Shown in pieces: positions 35,380 to 45,337 of a stretch of 64,000 bases of DNA. The DNA lies in NCBI GenBank assembly GCA_963803495.1, contig CAWDMP010000002.1, positions 4,154,001 to 4,218,000 on the forward strand, written 5' to 3'. The number at the start of each line of letters is the position of its first letter. Positions within the stretch are counted from its first letter, which is position 1. Below the pieces are notes generated by a model. It was not told the DNA's origin. It made no database searches and worked only from the letters and a program-made list of their open reading frames with translations. A program made the position numbers and the translations under genes. The DNA is from Persicitalea sp963803495. GTDB taxonomy: Bacteria; Bacteroidota; Bacteroidia; Cytophagales; Spirosomataceae.

Positions 35380-37791
35380 TCAAAAATATCGCTTCCAACT
35401 CACACTTGGGATGACGGTACCGAAAACCGACAACCGGTAGCTGGCCAGTCGCGTAGCGCTTTGCCGGAAAAACACGGAATACGGATTTCGCCGGGCGTAG
35501 AGGTTGTAGAAAGAAAAGGACCAGGTCGTGTACTTCTCCTGATCCGGCTGCTGCCGCGTGTCTTTGGTGAAGGCGACATCCAACCGATGGTAGTCGGGAA
35601 TGCGGTCGAGGTTGCGGGACGAAAAATCCTGCACGATCGCGTCGTTGAGGCGGTAGGTACCATCGGGGTAGGTGATGGGTCGGCCGGTGGTGTACACAAA
35701 ATTGGTGCCGAATGTCCAGCCCTTGCGCCATTTCCACTGCACCGAAGCCGTGGCGTTGTGCGGCCGGTCGACGGTAGCCGGAAACCAATCGCCGCCGTTG
35801 ATCTGGTCGCGGGGAAAGCTCGCCTGTACCCGCGCGAAGGTGCGGCTGTACGTGTAGGCCAGCAGTCCGGTTACGGTACCCTTGGTTTTTAGGATACTCG
35901 TTTCTACGCCGTAGGCCCGGCCGGTGGCGGGCAGCAGATCGGTTTCGAGTTGGGGGTTAAGCAGTAGTGTGGCCCCGTTGCGGTACTCGACCAGGTTTTG
36001 CAGTTGTTTTTGGTAAAACTCTACCGATAGTTCCACAGCATTGTCGTTCAGGTTTTTGAAGTACCCCACCGCCCATTGCGTGGCTATTTGCGGCGGCACG
36101 AAGCGGTCGGCTAGTTTCCAGTAATCCACTGGCGAAATGGCCGTCGTGTTCGAGATCAAATGCAGATACTGCCGGGTCCGGGTAAAGCTCATCTTGATCG
36201 AACTGGTCTTGCCCGTCGTAATTCGTGCCGACAGCCGCGGCTCGAAACCCCCGAAGCGGGCGATGGTCGCGCCTTTCAAAAACGGCAACGTGTCCAGTAC
36301 CGTCTCCGGGTTGCGGCCTACCGCCGGATCGTACTGCAGTACCCGTCCCGGCCCAAGTTTTTGAAACGCCACGTACCTGATTCCCGCCCGCACCGATAGC
36401 CAGGGCGCAGGATTCCAACCATCGGAGAGGTACAAGGCAATCTCCCGCGCCTGTTCCGGCGAAATCTGCAAGTCGATGACATTGGAATTTCCCACCGGAG
36501 CGAGGTCGCCGGGCGTGATATTGTATTGTGTCGCGCTCAGGCCGCCTTCCAAGGTGTGGGCCGATGTGGGCGTCCAGAGCAGCCGCGCCAAGGCGTCGTG
36601 CTGCCGAATGCCCGATGCGAAGCGGTACTCGTTAGTCGGCGATAGACCTTCGAGTTTGAATTTGTAATGACTAAGATTTCCGCCCAACTCAAAAGAAAGT
36701 GCTTCGCTCAAACGCTTATTCCAGCGTACCGTCGCTGTGGTGGAGCGCCAGCCGTAGAGCGTGTCTTCGGGAAATTTGAAAGAGTCCTGACTTTGGTACA
36801 CCGTGGTCGTCACTACACTATTCGCGGAGATTTGATAGGAGAGTCGACCGTTGAGGTCGTAGAAAAAAGCGCGGTTTTGGTTGGTGGGTTCGGGAAAGCG
36901 GCGGATGAGGAAATTAGGGTACGCAATGCGTCCCCCGGCGGCGAACGTCAGGCGCTTGTCGCGCGTGATCGGCCCGTTGGCGGTAAAATTGCCCGTCATC
37001 AGGCCCAAGCCGGTGGAAAAACGGATGCGTTCTTCGTTACCGCTCAGAGTGTTGATCGCCAGCAGCGAAGAGAGCCGCCCGCCGTAGGCCGATGGAATAT
37101 CGCCCTTGTATAGCGTCACGTCGCGGGTGACATCGGCGTTGATACTACTCAGGAAGCCTAACAGGTGCGTCGTGTTGAACAGCGGTGCGCCGTCGAGCAG
37201 TACCAGATTTTGGTCGGTGCGGCCGCCGCGAACGTTGAATCCCGCCGCGCCTTCGCCCACGGTGCTGACGCCTGGCTGCAATATGAGGGCCTTGATGAGG
37301 TCGGTTTCACCAAAGACGACGGGGATGTTTTTCAAGGTTTTGATGTCCAGCGTCGCCACGCCCATTTCGCTGGCGCGCACGTTGGCATCGGGGGCCCGAT
37401 CGCTGACGACCAATTCCCGCAACTGTCTGGTTTCGGACGCCAGCTAGTACTTCCAGCTTTGACAACGTCATGCGGTAGGTTACGGTCAGGTTTTTACTAA
37501 AAAAACCAACCGCCGAGAACTTCACCAACTGTTCCCCGGCCAGCAGCGGCAACGCGAAGCGTCCCGCGCTATCGGTCAGCGTCGCGGCTTTTGAGGCGGT
37601 TGATTCTACCGACGCCCCCGCCACGACCTGCCCGGTCGAATCGGCCAGTACCGTCCGCGCAGAATCCAGCCCTGGCCTAGTGCAGCGAATGGCATGATTA
37701 CCATGAGCGCTAGCAGTAATCGCGCGTTGCAAACGCGCCGTACAGGGGTTCGCGTTGTAAACGCAAACCAGCGCTTGGAAAATCTTGTCAT
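35380..37791 (-). pseudogene. TonB-dependent outer membrane receptor, two frameshifts
   Basis: A receptor of about 800 residues with a carboxypeptidase-regulatory-like N-terminal domain (VLADSTGQVVAGASVESTAS, LTDSAGRFALPLLAGEQLVK), a plug (IPVVFGETDLIKALILQPGV, GFNVRGGRTDQNLVLLDGAP) and a barrel ending SVFGTVIPSVSWKRYF. The frame shifts twice: one extra base at 37444 and one missing base near 37665. The signal peptide carries an unusual insertion encoded by a palindromic repeat (37720-37768). It is the last gene of an operon after the kelch-like lipoprotein and DUF4249 genes, so it probably imports whatever those two bind. Confidence 0.88.
37720..37768. repeat. Palindromic repeat inside the TonB receptor signal peptide
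   Basis: Contains CGCGTTGCAAACGCG and GCGTTGTAAACGC, the same core found at about 46240 and 47036. It is translated as part of the signal peptide of the receptor gene. Confidence 0.6.
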
Positions 37792-37849
37792 ATTATCTTC
37801 TTGAAACATCAGCTGTTTTTGGGGAGATACCTCGGTTTAGCCGACCCTT

Positions 37850-37935
37850 GCTCAACGGGCGAACACACAGGTTCGCCCCTACTTGGTACTGGGCCGTTGA
37901 CCATTTACCCTTCCACCCTTCACCCCTTTAAAACC
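37850..37935. repeat. REP-like hairpin and pyrimidine-rich heptad array
   Basis: GGGCGAAC and GTTCGCCC form a hairpin at about 37857-37880. A C/T-rich array with 7-nt period (TTACCCT TCCACCC TTCACCC) ends beside the DUF4249 stop codon. Confidence 0.5.
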
Positions 37936-38990
37936 TACCATCCTTCCGGCTTAAACAGCTGTCCCAGGGGATAAACCCGTTGACAGTTGCCTTCTTTTAC
38001 GAACACGCCGCTGTACTTGATCTCAATTTTCCGCACGCTCAGGGTGTCGCCGGGAATGATCATCCGCTTGGTAGCTACCGCCGATGCCCCGAAGTACCCC
38101 AGCGCCAGGCGATCTTTGTCGCTGGCATCGTGTACGTTACCCTCGATGGAAGCGGGCAGCGGGTCAAACAGGGAACCGCTCCGCTTACGTTGCTGCTCGA
38201 AACGCGTCCAAAATTGGTAGGCACCACGGGTGAGTGAATACTGCCTGACTTCGATAAAATGTTGGCCGGGATAGTAGATGGGCGAGGCATGGACGGAGCG
38301 ACGACTGATGGCCTTTCCGTTGATCAGCGCATCGGATTGCACATCGGAACCCGTGCCGTAGACGGGGTAGAAGCAATACTGGCAGCAGACGCCCGCAAAG
38401 CCCTGCGACTCACCCGTCGAGAAGCGCGGCACGTAGCCGTAGGCCGACCAGCGGTAGTAGTTATCGGGCGTAGCGGGATCTTGCGTATCGAGCAGTACTT
38501 CGTAGTAATCGGGGCTGGTGAAATCGTTTGCCGCACGCGGCCGGTACTCGGCGTAGAGGCGGTCGATGGCGGGAACGGCGTTGAGCAATTCAGGCTCCGA
38601 CACATAGCGCGAGCCATCGGCAAGTTGTACGTCGAGCTGGTAGCGCTTGCCTACTTGTCCCACAAATTCCGGGTCGCGGAGCCAATGGAAAAGCGGATTG
38701 ACCGGGTCCTGCTGCAACTGCACCCGACGCCCGCCCAGCTCGGTGACGAACACCGCCGCTCCGTCGAGCGGGATTTCTTTCTGCCCAAAAACAAGCGAAT
38801 TGTATAAACCCGTGAATGTCAATTTGATGGCGTAGGGTGGTGCTTCATCGGTAATCAGCCCCTCCACGACCAGCCGCGATTCCACCGAACGCGGCGGCAG
38901 CTGCACCTCCTCGACGCAGGAAGCCAGTACGACACAAACAAGAACTAAAAATGTAGACTGTTTCACAAGATCAGGTATGTCAACTGTCAA
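37935..38990 (-). CDS. DUF4249-family lipoprotein
   Basis: 351 residues with lipobox (LVLVCVVLASCVEEVQLPP). Family features include RLVVEGLITDEAPPYAIKL near residue 40, YRWSAYGYVP and a Cys cluster (GVCCQYCFYPVYG) typical of DUF4249. These surface lipoproteins are nearly always next to a TonB receptor and are thought to act like SusD lids or partners; the ligand is unknown. It starts 7 bases after the upstream stop codon, within one operon. Confidence 0.9.
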   Translation of the reverse strand: MTVDIPDLVKQSTFLVLVCVVLASCVEEVQLPPRSVESRLVVEGLITDEAPPYAIKLTFTGLYNSLVFGQKEIPLDGAAVFVTELGGRRVQLQQDPVNPLFHWLRDPEFVGQVGKRYQLDVQLADGSRYVSEPELLNAVPAIDRLYAEYRPRAANDFTSPDYYEVLLDTQDPATPDNYYRWSAYGYVPRFSTGESQGFAGVCCQYCFYPVYGTGSDVQSDALINGKAISRRSVHASPIYYPGQHFIEVRQYSLTRGAYQFWTRFEQQRKRSGSLFDPLPASIEGNVHDASDKDRLALGYFGASAVATKRMIIPGDTLSVRKIEIKYSGVFVKEGNCQRVYPLGQLFKPEGW

Positions 38991-39000
38991 CTGTCAACTA
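38980..39000 (+). repeat. Heptanucleotide tandem array covering a stop codon
   Basis: TCAACTG TCAACTG TCAACTA; the last unit includes the stop codon (CTA = TAG) of the kelch-like gene on the minus strand. Confidence 0.75.
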
Positions 39001-40309
39001 AGGTGCGAATTCCCAAAAATCAGTGCATCCCACTTGCTGCTTAGCCGCCGTGCCCAGCACAGCCCGGCTTTCGTAGCCCCAGCCAAGGTACGCTTTAGTA
39101 TTGTCCGACAGCGCAATGAGCAATCGGTGGCCTTGGCCGGGGTACTCGGAATGGTACTTCCAGGCGTTTTTTGCGGGATCGTACTCCCAGATGTCCCGCA
39201 TGCCTTTATTGTTCTGGTTGATCCCCAAGCCAAAGTACCCTTTGCCCCGAGCGGAGAAGCCTGTGGCTGCGGTGCGGATTTCGCCCGGAAAATCTGCCAG
39301 CCGCTCCCACTGGTCGCGCCCGATGTCGTAGCTGAAAAGATGCGGAGGCCGGCCCGGCAGTTGGTTGACCACATAACCCGTGGTACCGACCCGAAACGTA
39401 GTCAGCGAACCTGTCTTCTCCGGGAGGGGCCGTACCTTCTTTTCATCCCAAAGAAAATTCATGGAATACATTGCACCCAAGTCGTTTTCTTTAAGGATGA
39501 ATACTTCTTCGGACGTATTGAAGTACTTCACGGTCGAGCGGATTTCGCCGAAGCGATGAAAAACCTGAGCGCTTCCCGTTCCGAGCGAAAAGTACTGGCC
39601 GACCGACCAAAGGTTGGATAAGTAGCTCCGCATTCCGGGTGCTTTTTCATTATCTAAATAGCCAAAACCCAGAAAAACGGAATTGGCGTTGCCAGGGTAG
39701 GGCAACTCGAAAAGAATGCCTTCGTGCCGGGGCAAGGGGTTTGTGGCCTCTTGGCTTTCCCATTTGCCATCGTACCTCATTACATTCCAGGTAATTGCGT
39801 TGGCATATTGATACACAGCCATGCGGGACTGGAATTGTGGTGACAGTACCGCCGCGCCCGTGTAGTCCCCACCCGCGATGGGGGCGTGCGAGAGCTTTTT
39901 CCAGGCGCTGGATGCGCTGGCCACGAAGTCGCGGCTGAGGGCGATGGACGTATTTCGCTCATTAATATAGGTCAGGCGCAGCGTGTAGGTTTCGCCCGCC
40001 GTCAGTGAGCGCGTGGCGTAGGGTCGCAGCTTGAAATTGGCTACCACAGCGTCGGAGCCGGCCATCAGGGGTAGCGTCGTACCGTTTTTGCCAAGCAATT
40101 CCAGTTCGAACGCCTCGCTCGCCTTCGTTGGGTAGTTTCAACACGACCGTGGCTTCGGTAGCATTTTCGGGTTGCTCGACGGAAACGATTCCCGGCGAAA
40201 TGACTGTCTTTTCCCGCACCGGCGTAAGCGGAAAAGACTCCCGGCAAGAGGTCAGTATCGCTGTGGCGAGTAAGGTCAGGCAGTAGAGAAGGGTGCGAAA
40301 TTCATTCAT
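38998..40309 (-). pseudogene. Kelch-like surface lipoprotein, one frameshift
   Basis: About 436 residues after ignoring one extra base at 40117. Lipoprotein leader (MNEFRTLLYCLTLLATAILT-SC), an Ig/TIG-like domain to about residue 120, then kelch-type beta-propeller blades: FELPYPGNANSVFLGFGY, FSYDIGRDQWERLADFPG with RTAATGFSARGKGYFGLG, IWEYDPAKNAWKYHSEYPG with KAYLGWGYE, ending CTDFWEFAP. It is the first gene of the operon with DUF4249 and the TonB receptor. I infer ligand binding at the cell surface. Confidence 0.8.
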
Positions 40310-40438
40310 TCTGTGTAAGCCAAAGCTAACTTATTCTGCTTGAAACCAATTAGTAAGAATGGCAAATTGCGTGATTTCAAGGACGAAGCCGATAAAAATT
40401 GTTATTTTAGCCCAAAAACTAAACCAACCAATACCATC

Positions 40439-40900
40439 ATGGCCCAATACAATCTTAAAATCAATGGCCAAACCTACCAGGCGGACGTCGAGCCGGACAC
40501 GCCGTTGCTGTGGGTTTTGCGCGACAGCCTCGGGCTGGTCGGTACCAAGTACGGCTGCGGCATTGCGCAGTGCGGCGCTTGCACGGTCCACGTCAACGAC
40601 GCCGCCGCGCGCTCCTGCGTGGTGCCCGTTTCGTCGGTAGGTGACGCCAAAATCACCACCATCGAAGGGCTTTCCGAAAAAGGCGACCACCCCCTGCAAC
40701 TTGCCTGGAACGAGGTCGACGTGCCGCAGTGCGGCTACTGCCAAACGGGACAAATCATGACCGCCGCCGCGCTCCTGAAGCGCAACGCCAAGCCCAACGA
40801 CAAGCAAATCGAAAACGCTATGAACGGTAATATTTGCCGCTGCGGTACCTACCACCGCATCCGCGAAGCCGTGAAAGTAGCATCCACCAAAACCAACTAA
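40439..40900 (+). CDS. 2Fe-2S subunit of xanthine-dehydrogenase-family enzyme
   Basis: About 153 residues, small subunit of the isoquinoline 1-oxidoreductase/aldehyde oxidoreductase type. The N-terminal plant-type ferredoxin cluster ligands are in GTKYGCGIAQCGACTVHVND, the C-terminal second cluster in QCGYCQTGQIM and ICRCGTYHRI. It passes electrons from the Mo cofactor in the large subunit. ATG 40439 is chosen because family similarity starts there (MAQYNLKINGQTYQADVEPD). The large subunit starts 4 bases after its stop codon. Confidence 0.93.
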   Translation: MAQYNLKINGQTYQADVEPDTPLLWVLRDSLGLVGTKYGCGIAQCGACTVHVNDAAARSCVVPVSSVGDAKITTIEGLSEKGDHPLQLAWNEVDVPQCGYCQTGQIMTAAALLKRNAKPNDKQIENAMNGNICRCGTYHRIREAVKVASTKTN

Positions 40901-40903
40901 GCC

Positions 40904-43111
40904 ATGTCCAACCTGACCAATACCAACCGACGCGATTTCATGAAGCTGGCGGCCACGGCGGGCGGTGGCGTGCTGCTCGGTTTTCACTGGCGCAACGCCG
41001 ACGCCAAACCCGCCGTCCTCGACGCGGCGGCCGAAGCTGCGGCTCCTAATATCGAATTCAACAGCTACCTGGCCATTGCGCCCGATGGCAAAATCACCAT
41101 TTTCTCGCCTAATCCCGAAGTGGGACAAGGGATCAAAACCGCTTTCCCGATCGTCGTCGCCGAAGAACTCGACGTGGATTGGCAGCAGGTCCACGTCGCG
41201 CAAGCGCCGCTGGACACCGAAAAGTTTCAGCGGCAGGTGGCGGGCGGCAGCGGTTCTATTCCACACTCCTGGAAGCGCCTGCGCCAGGCCGGAGCCACGG
41301 CGCGGCGGTTGTTTATCGACACCGCCGCCAAGCGCTGGGGCGTGTCGGCCGACCAATGTACCACCGACCGCGGTGTGGTACTGCTTACGGGTACCAAGAA
41401 AAAACTGACCTATGGCGAGCTCGCCGCGGAAGCGGCCAAAATGCCTACGCCGACCGATGTGCCGCTGAAAGATCCCAAGGATTTCAAGCTGATCGGTACG
41501 TCGATTCGCAACGTCGACAATCAGGGCATTATTACGGGCAAGCCGCTGTTCGGGCTGGATTTCGTGCGCGAGGGAATGCTGTTTGCCGTGGTCGAGCGGC
41601 CCAGGGCGTTCGGCATGAAGCTCAAATCGGTCGACTCCGCCGCCGCCAAAGCAATGCCGGGCATCGTAGACGTCGTCACGTTCGACAACAACGTGGCCGT
41701 GGTGGGCAAGTTCACCTGGCAGGTGATGAAGGCCCGCAAGGTGCTGAAAATCGACTACGAAAAAGAAGCCGAGCTGGAAAGTACCAGTGATCACGACCGG
41801 ATTTTCGATGAACTACTTAATTCGGACAAAAATACCGTCCGCCGGAAAGAGGGCGACGTGGACAAGGCCTTCAAAAGTGCCGCCAAGGTCGTCAAGAGCG
41901 AATACCAATGTCCATTCCTGTCGCATGCCCCGCTCGAACCGATGAACTTCTTCGCCCACGTCCGTGCCGACGGCGCCGAACTCGTTGGCCCGACCCAAAC
42001 GCCCGAGCGCGCGCAAGGGGAAGCAGCCAAGTACCTGAACCTGCCCAAAGAGAAGGTGACGGTGGAGATGACCCGCATGGGCGGAGGGTTTGGTCGCCGG
42101 TTGGCTGCCGATTTTGTCATGGAAGCGGTCAAGGTTTCGGCTTTGACCAAAGCACCGATCAAGCTCATCTGGAGCCGTGAGGACGACATGACGGGCGGCG
42201 ACTACCGTCCGGCGGTGAAGTACCGCTTCGAAGCGGCGCTTGATGCCCAGGGTAATATGATCGGCTACAAGCTGCGCGGCGCAGGCATCAACGCCGGCAA
42301 CCCGACGCGCGAGAATAATTTCCCGGCGGGCGCGGTGGATCACCTGCTGATCGATTCCGCCGAACACAAATCGCCCATCACGACCGGTCCGTGGCGCGCG
42401 CCGATCACCAACTTCCTGGCCTACGCCGAGCAGTCGTTTCTGGACGAAGTAGCGACCGCCGCCGGAAAGGACCCGATCCAATTCCGCCTGGAACTCCTGG
42501 AAAAAGCCAAGCGAAACCCAGCGGGCGATGTACGCTACGACGTGGACCGCATGATCGCCGTAACCAAACTCGCCGCCGAGAAATCGAACTGGGGCAAGGA
42601 CGCTACCAAGAACCAGGGTTTCAGCCTCTACTACTCGCACCTGTCGTACGTCGCTCAGGTGGGCGAAGTGGAAATGAAGGCAGGCAAGCCGGAACTGACC
42701 AAGATCATCGCCGCCGTGGATTGCGGCATCGTCATCAACCAAAGCGGCGCCCGGCAGCAGGTCATGGGTGGCGTGGTGGACGGCATCGGCCACGCCATGT
42801 ACAGCCAGCTGACCTTCACCGACGGCGTACCCGATCAGGCCAACTTCAACAAGTATCGCCTCATCCGCATGCAGGAAATCCCCGAGGTCGAGGTACATTT
42901 CACCGACAACGGCATCGACCCCACCGGACTCGGCGAACCCGCCCTGCCCCCCACTGGCGGCGCGGTGGCGAATGCGTTCTTTAAAGCGACGGGGAAAAGG
43001 TTGTATCGGCAGCCATTTGTGGAGGAGTGGAATGCGAGGAGAAGGTGGAGAGTTGAGGGGTTTGTAATTTTTAGCAAAGGCTCGGTCGTGTTGATCGGAC
43101 CTTTGCTTTAA
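40904..43111 (+). CDS. Molybdopterin-binding large subunit (isoquinoline 1-oxidoreductase-type)
   Basis: 735 residues. A Tat-type signal (NRRDFMKLAATAGGGVLLG) sends the folded enzyme across the inner membrane. Signatures include NPEVGQGIKTAFPIVVAEEL, VAGGSGSIPHSWKRLRQAG, GGGFGRRLAADFVMEAVKVS and VMGGVVDGIGHAMYSQLTF, with the catalytic Glu region FTDNGIDPTGLGEPALPPTG. The family hydroxylates N-heterocycles or aldehydes. The last ~35 residues after RLYRQPFV are atypical and encoded by purine-rich heptad-like sequence, so the natural stop may have been displaced. The FAD subunit typical of classic xanthine dehydrogenase is absent, as usual for this type. Confidence 0.92.
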   Translation: MSNLTNTNRRDFMKLAATAGGGVLLGFHWRNADAKPAVLDAAAEAAAPNIEFNSYLAIAPDGKITIFSPNPEVGQGIKTAFPIVVAEELDVDWQQVHVAQAPLDTEKFQRQVAGGSGSIPHSWKRLRQAGATARRLFIDTAAKRWGVSADQCTTDRGVVLLTGTKKKLTYGELAAEAAKMPTPTDVPLKDPKDFKLIGTSIRNVDNQGIITGKPLFGLDFVREGMLFAVVERPRAFGMKLKSVDSAAAKAMPGIVDVVTFDNNVAVVGKFTWQVMKARKVLKIDYEKEAELESTSDHDRIFDELLNSDKNTVRRKEGDVDKAFKSAAKVVKSEYQCPFLSHAPLEPMNFFAHVRADGAELVGPTQTPERAQGEAAKYLNLPKEKVTVEMTRMGGGFGRRLAADFVMEAVKVSALTKAPIKLIWSREDDMTGGDYRPAVKYRFEAALDAQGNMIGYKLRGAGINAGNPTRENNFPAGAVDHLLIDSAEHKSPITTGPWRAPITNFLAYAEQSFLDEVATAAGKDPIQFRLELLEKAKRNPAGDVRYDVDRMIAVTKLAAEKSNWGKDATKNQGFSLYYSHLSYVAQVGEVEMKAGKPELTKIIAAVDCGIVINQSGARQQVMGGVVDGIGHAMYSQLTFTDGVPDQANFNKYRLIRMQEIPEVEVHFTDNGIDPTGLGEPALPPTGGAVANAFFKATGKRLYRQPFVEEWNARRRWRVEGFVIFSKGSVVLIGPLL

Positions 43112-43182
43112 TGTATTTGTTTGGGTGGTTGATGACCGCCCGGAGGGCTATGGGATAGTCGTCACTCGGTAGAACCGCGCGA

Positions 43183-44566
43183 TCAATGTCATTAAGTTAG
43201 CGGAAAATTCAGATTATTGCAAAATGAAAAAAAGACGAATCTTAACTTGTTGACAAGCCTGCGCTCCTTTTTGCTGGTGGAGGTCGTAGCCGATCAATAC
43301 AAACAGCAACCGAGTGACTTCACTCGCAACCGCAAGCTTCCTTTCCCTTTCCTGGTCACGCTGATGCTGAAAGCCCTACGCAAAAAGATTGCCCTGGAAA
43401 TCCACCACTTCTATGAACGGCTAGTCGAACTGACCATTCAAGAGGAGCCAGTCAGCCTGACGGCCAGCGCCTTCTGCCAAAGCCGGCAGAAGCTCCGGCC
43501 CGAGTTTTTCCGCGATGGGCTCCACCACCTGTGTCGCGAATTCTATTCTGACAATGAACTCGGCGTGAAATTGTGGCAGGGCAAGCGCCTGCTGGCCATC
43601 GATGGCAGTATCATCGAGTTGCCTCACACGGCCGAGCTGGAGCAGCACTACGGAACCTACGCCAACCAGCACCGAACGCTGCGCGTGCAGGCCCGAGTCT
43701 CGCTGCTCTACGACGTGCTCAACGACTTGGTGCTGGACGGGCAGATGGGCCGCTACGCTGACGGGGAGCGGGTGCTGGCCGAGTCTCACCTGGCTTGGGC
43801 CGGGCCGGGCGACCTGGTGATTTACGACCGGGGGTACCCCTCCTTGGACTTCATCTTCCAGCACCACCAGCGGGGCGTGGACTTCGTGATGCGGGCCAAG
43901 GTGACATGGAGCAACGCGGTGGGGGATTTTGTCCGCTCGGGGGCGACAAGCCAACTGCTGGAGCTGAAAACGGGCAAGAACGAATCCGTGTCGGCAAGGC
44001 CCTACGACCGACACACCGCTGTGCCCGTCAGGCTGGTACGGGTGGACCTGCCCGGCGGGGAGGTCGAGGTGCTCGTCAGCTCGTTGCTGGAGCAGGGTGA
44101 GTACCCCACGGCGATCTTCAAGGACCTTTACCGGCGGCGCTGGGGGGTGGAGACCCGCTTCGACGTCCTGAAGAACGCCCTGCACATCGAGCATTTTTCG
44201 GGGGTGAGCCAAAGAGTGATCACCCAAGATTTCTACATCACCCTGCTGGTGGCCAACCTCGAGGCGCTGCTGCGGGAAGAGGTCAATGAACGAGTCCAGC
44301 ACAGGTGCAGCCATCGCAAGCACCGCTACCAGGTCAACATCACCGTTAGCGCCAGCCTGCTCAGGGAAAAGATAGTGGATCTGCTGTTGGGGCAGCAACC
44401 CCGGGACGCCCTGGACTATCTGGCAGGCGTACTGGCGCAAAACATCGAGCCAGTCAGGCCCGGCAGGAGCTTCCCCAGGAAGGCCGACCAATACCGGACA
44501 AAGAACAAACCCAAGCAATTTAAGAATAGGCGTTCCAACCTTTGATTCTTAACTTAATGACATTGA
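43183..44566 (+). mobile_element. IS4-family insertion sequence, 1384 bp
   Basis: Perfect 17-bp terminal inverted repeats (TCAATGTCATTAAGTTA at 43183-43199 and its complement at 44550-44566) enclose one transposase gene. Flanking 8-mers CCGCGCGA and CCGAGCGA differ at one position, so the target-site duplication is nearly but not fully preserved. It sits between the oxidoreductase operon and an AT-rich module. Confidence 0.88.
43217..44545 (+). CDS. IS4-family transposase
   Basis: 442-residue DDE transposase. The catalytic residues are visible as LLAIDGSIIELP (first Asp), LVIYDRGYPSLDF (second Asp) and LYRRRWGVETRFDVLKN, the Y-(2)R-(3)E-(6)K signature of IS4 that carries the catalytic Glu. 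The N-terminal helical region (RSFLLVEVVADQYKQQ) is typical. The frame is intact, so the element may be active. It fills nearly the whole interval between the inverted repeats. Confidence 0.93.
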   Translation: MQNEKKTNLNLLTSLRSFLLVEVVADQYKQQPSDFTRNRKLPFPFLVTLMLKALRKKIALEIHHFYERLVELTIQEEPVSLTASAFCQSRQKLRPEFFRDGLHHLCREFYSDNELGVKLWQGKRLLAIDGSIIELPHTAELEQHYGTYANQHRTLRVQARVSLLYDVLNDLVLDGQMGRYADGERVLAESHLAWAGPGDLVIYDRGYPSLDFIFQHHQRGVDFVMRAKVTWSNAVGDFVRSGATSQLLELKTGKNESVSARPYDRHTAVPVRLVRVDLPGGEVEVLVSSLLEQGEYPTAIFKDLYRRRWGVETRFDVLKNALHIEHFSGVSQRVITQDFYITLLVANLEALLREEVNERVQHRCSHRKHRYQVNITVSASLLREKIVDLLLGQQPRDALDYLAGVLAQNIEPVRPGRSFPRKADQYRTKNKPKQFKNRRSNL

Positions 44567-44613
44567 CCGAGCGACGGCTGGGAATTGATTGTTTGAACGT
44601 CTATAAATTAACA

Positions 44614-44650
44614 GGAGCCTGGTTGATATGTCCGGGCTTCCTTTTATATT
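44614..44650 (+). terminator. Terminator-like hairpin right of the IS element
   Basis: GGAGCCTGG and CCGGGCTTCC pair imperfectly, followed by TTTTATATT. It may be the original terminator of the oxidoreductase operon, now displaced by the IS. Confidence 0.4.
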
Positions 44651-44734
44651 ACACTGAGATTGTGGAACCGCCTTAAGGGTTCTAGGATGGTCGTGTCGAC
44701 CGGTGGAACCAAATGACAGGATGCCTACTGATAA

Positions 44735-45337
44735 ATGTTAGAAATTAACGATAGAGTAATTCATATGTCAAGAAAATACAACGCAAAGATAAAACTGTAT
44801 TATCCCATTTATAGTGGTCTAGTGGAAAAAGAAAAGGAGATAGCTGAAAAAGTAATAGTTCTATTACCCAAGCAAGGTCACCACTGGAAAGAAAATAAGG
44901 TTAATATAATTCATGATTCTGATGATGAGATTGAATTCTGTGCAAGCAAGAAAAATGGAGATCATAAATATGGACTTAAATTGTTCATGAAGGATTTTAA
45001 TGCCGAACCTGTATACTATTTCGATTCTGATGGCCCTGCTCACTATACTACGAATAGTTCAAATATTCGTTTGGCTAGAATAGATACACCACATATAAAT
45101 TATTATGATGAGAATGGAAGAAAGCAAGCCATTCAAACTGATTATATCAAAGAGAATCAAGAAAAATTAGAGAAAGATATAAACTTCGGAATGTCGTATT
45201 TTTGCGTTGAAGCAAACATAAATAGTGAACAAGATGTACCAGTGATTGGACAGTACGAGCAAACGGAAATTATGAACAAAGAAAAATCAGATTTTATTGA
45301 TGTTCATGCTAACATAGACTTTCCACATGGAGAATAA
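44735..45337 (+). CDS. Hypothetical protein, first gene of an AT-rich pair
   Basis: 200 residues, cytosolic, no family recognised with confidence. The middle part alternates strands with a charged segment (NIIHDSDDEIEFCASKKNGD, KYGLKLFMKDF), then NIRLARIDTPHINYYDENGR and a long amphipathic helix (YIKENQEKLEKDI). The LARIDTPH segment recalls a motif of small proteins found beside DUF1828-type genes, but I hold that only as a weak resemblance. Its end overlaps the next gene by 11 bases, so the two are co-translated. GC content is far below its surroundings and it adjoins an IS element, which suggests horizontal acquisition. An alternative start is ATG 44765. Confidence 0.6.
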   Translation: MLEINDRVIHMSRKYNAKIKLYYPIYSGLVEKEKEIAEKVIVLLPKQGHHWKENKVNIIHDSDDEIEFCASKKNGDHKYGLKLFMKDFNAEPVYYFDSDGPAHYTTNSSNIRLARIDTPHINYYDENGRKQAIQTDYIKENQEKLEKDINFGMSYFCVEANINSEQDVPVIGQYEQTEIMNKEKSDFIDVHANIDFPHGE

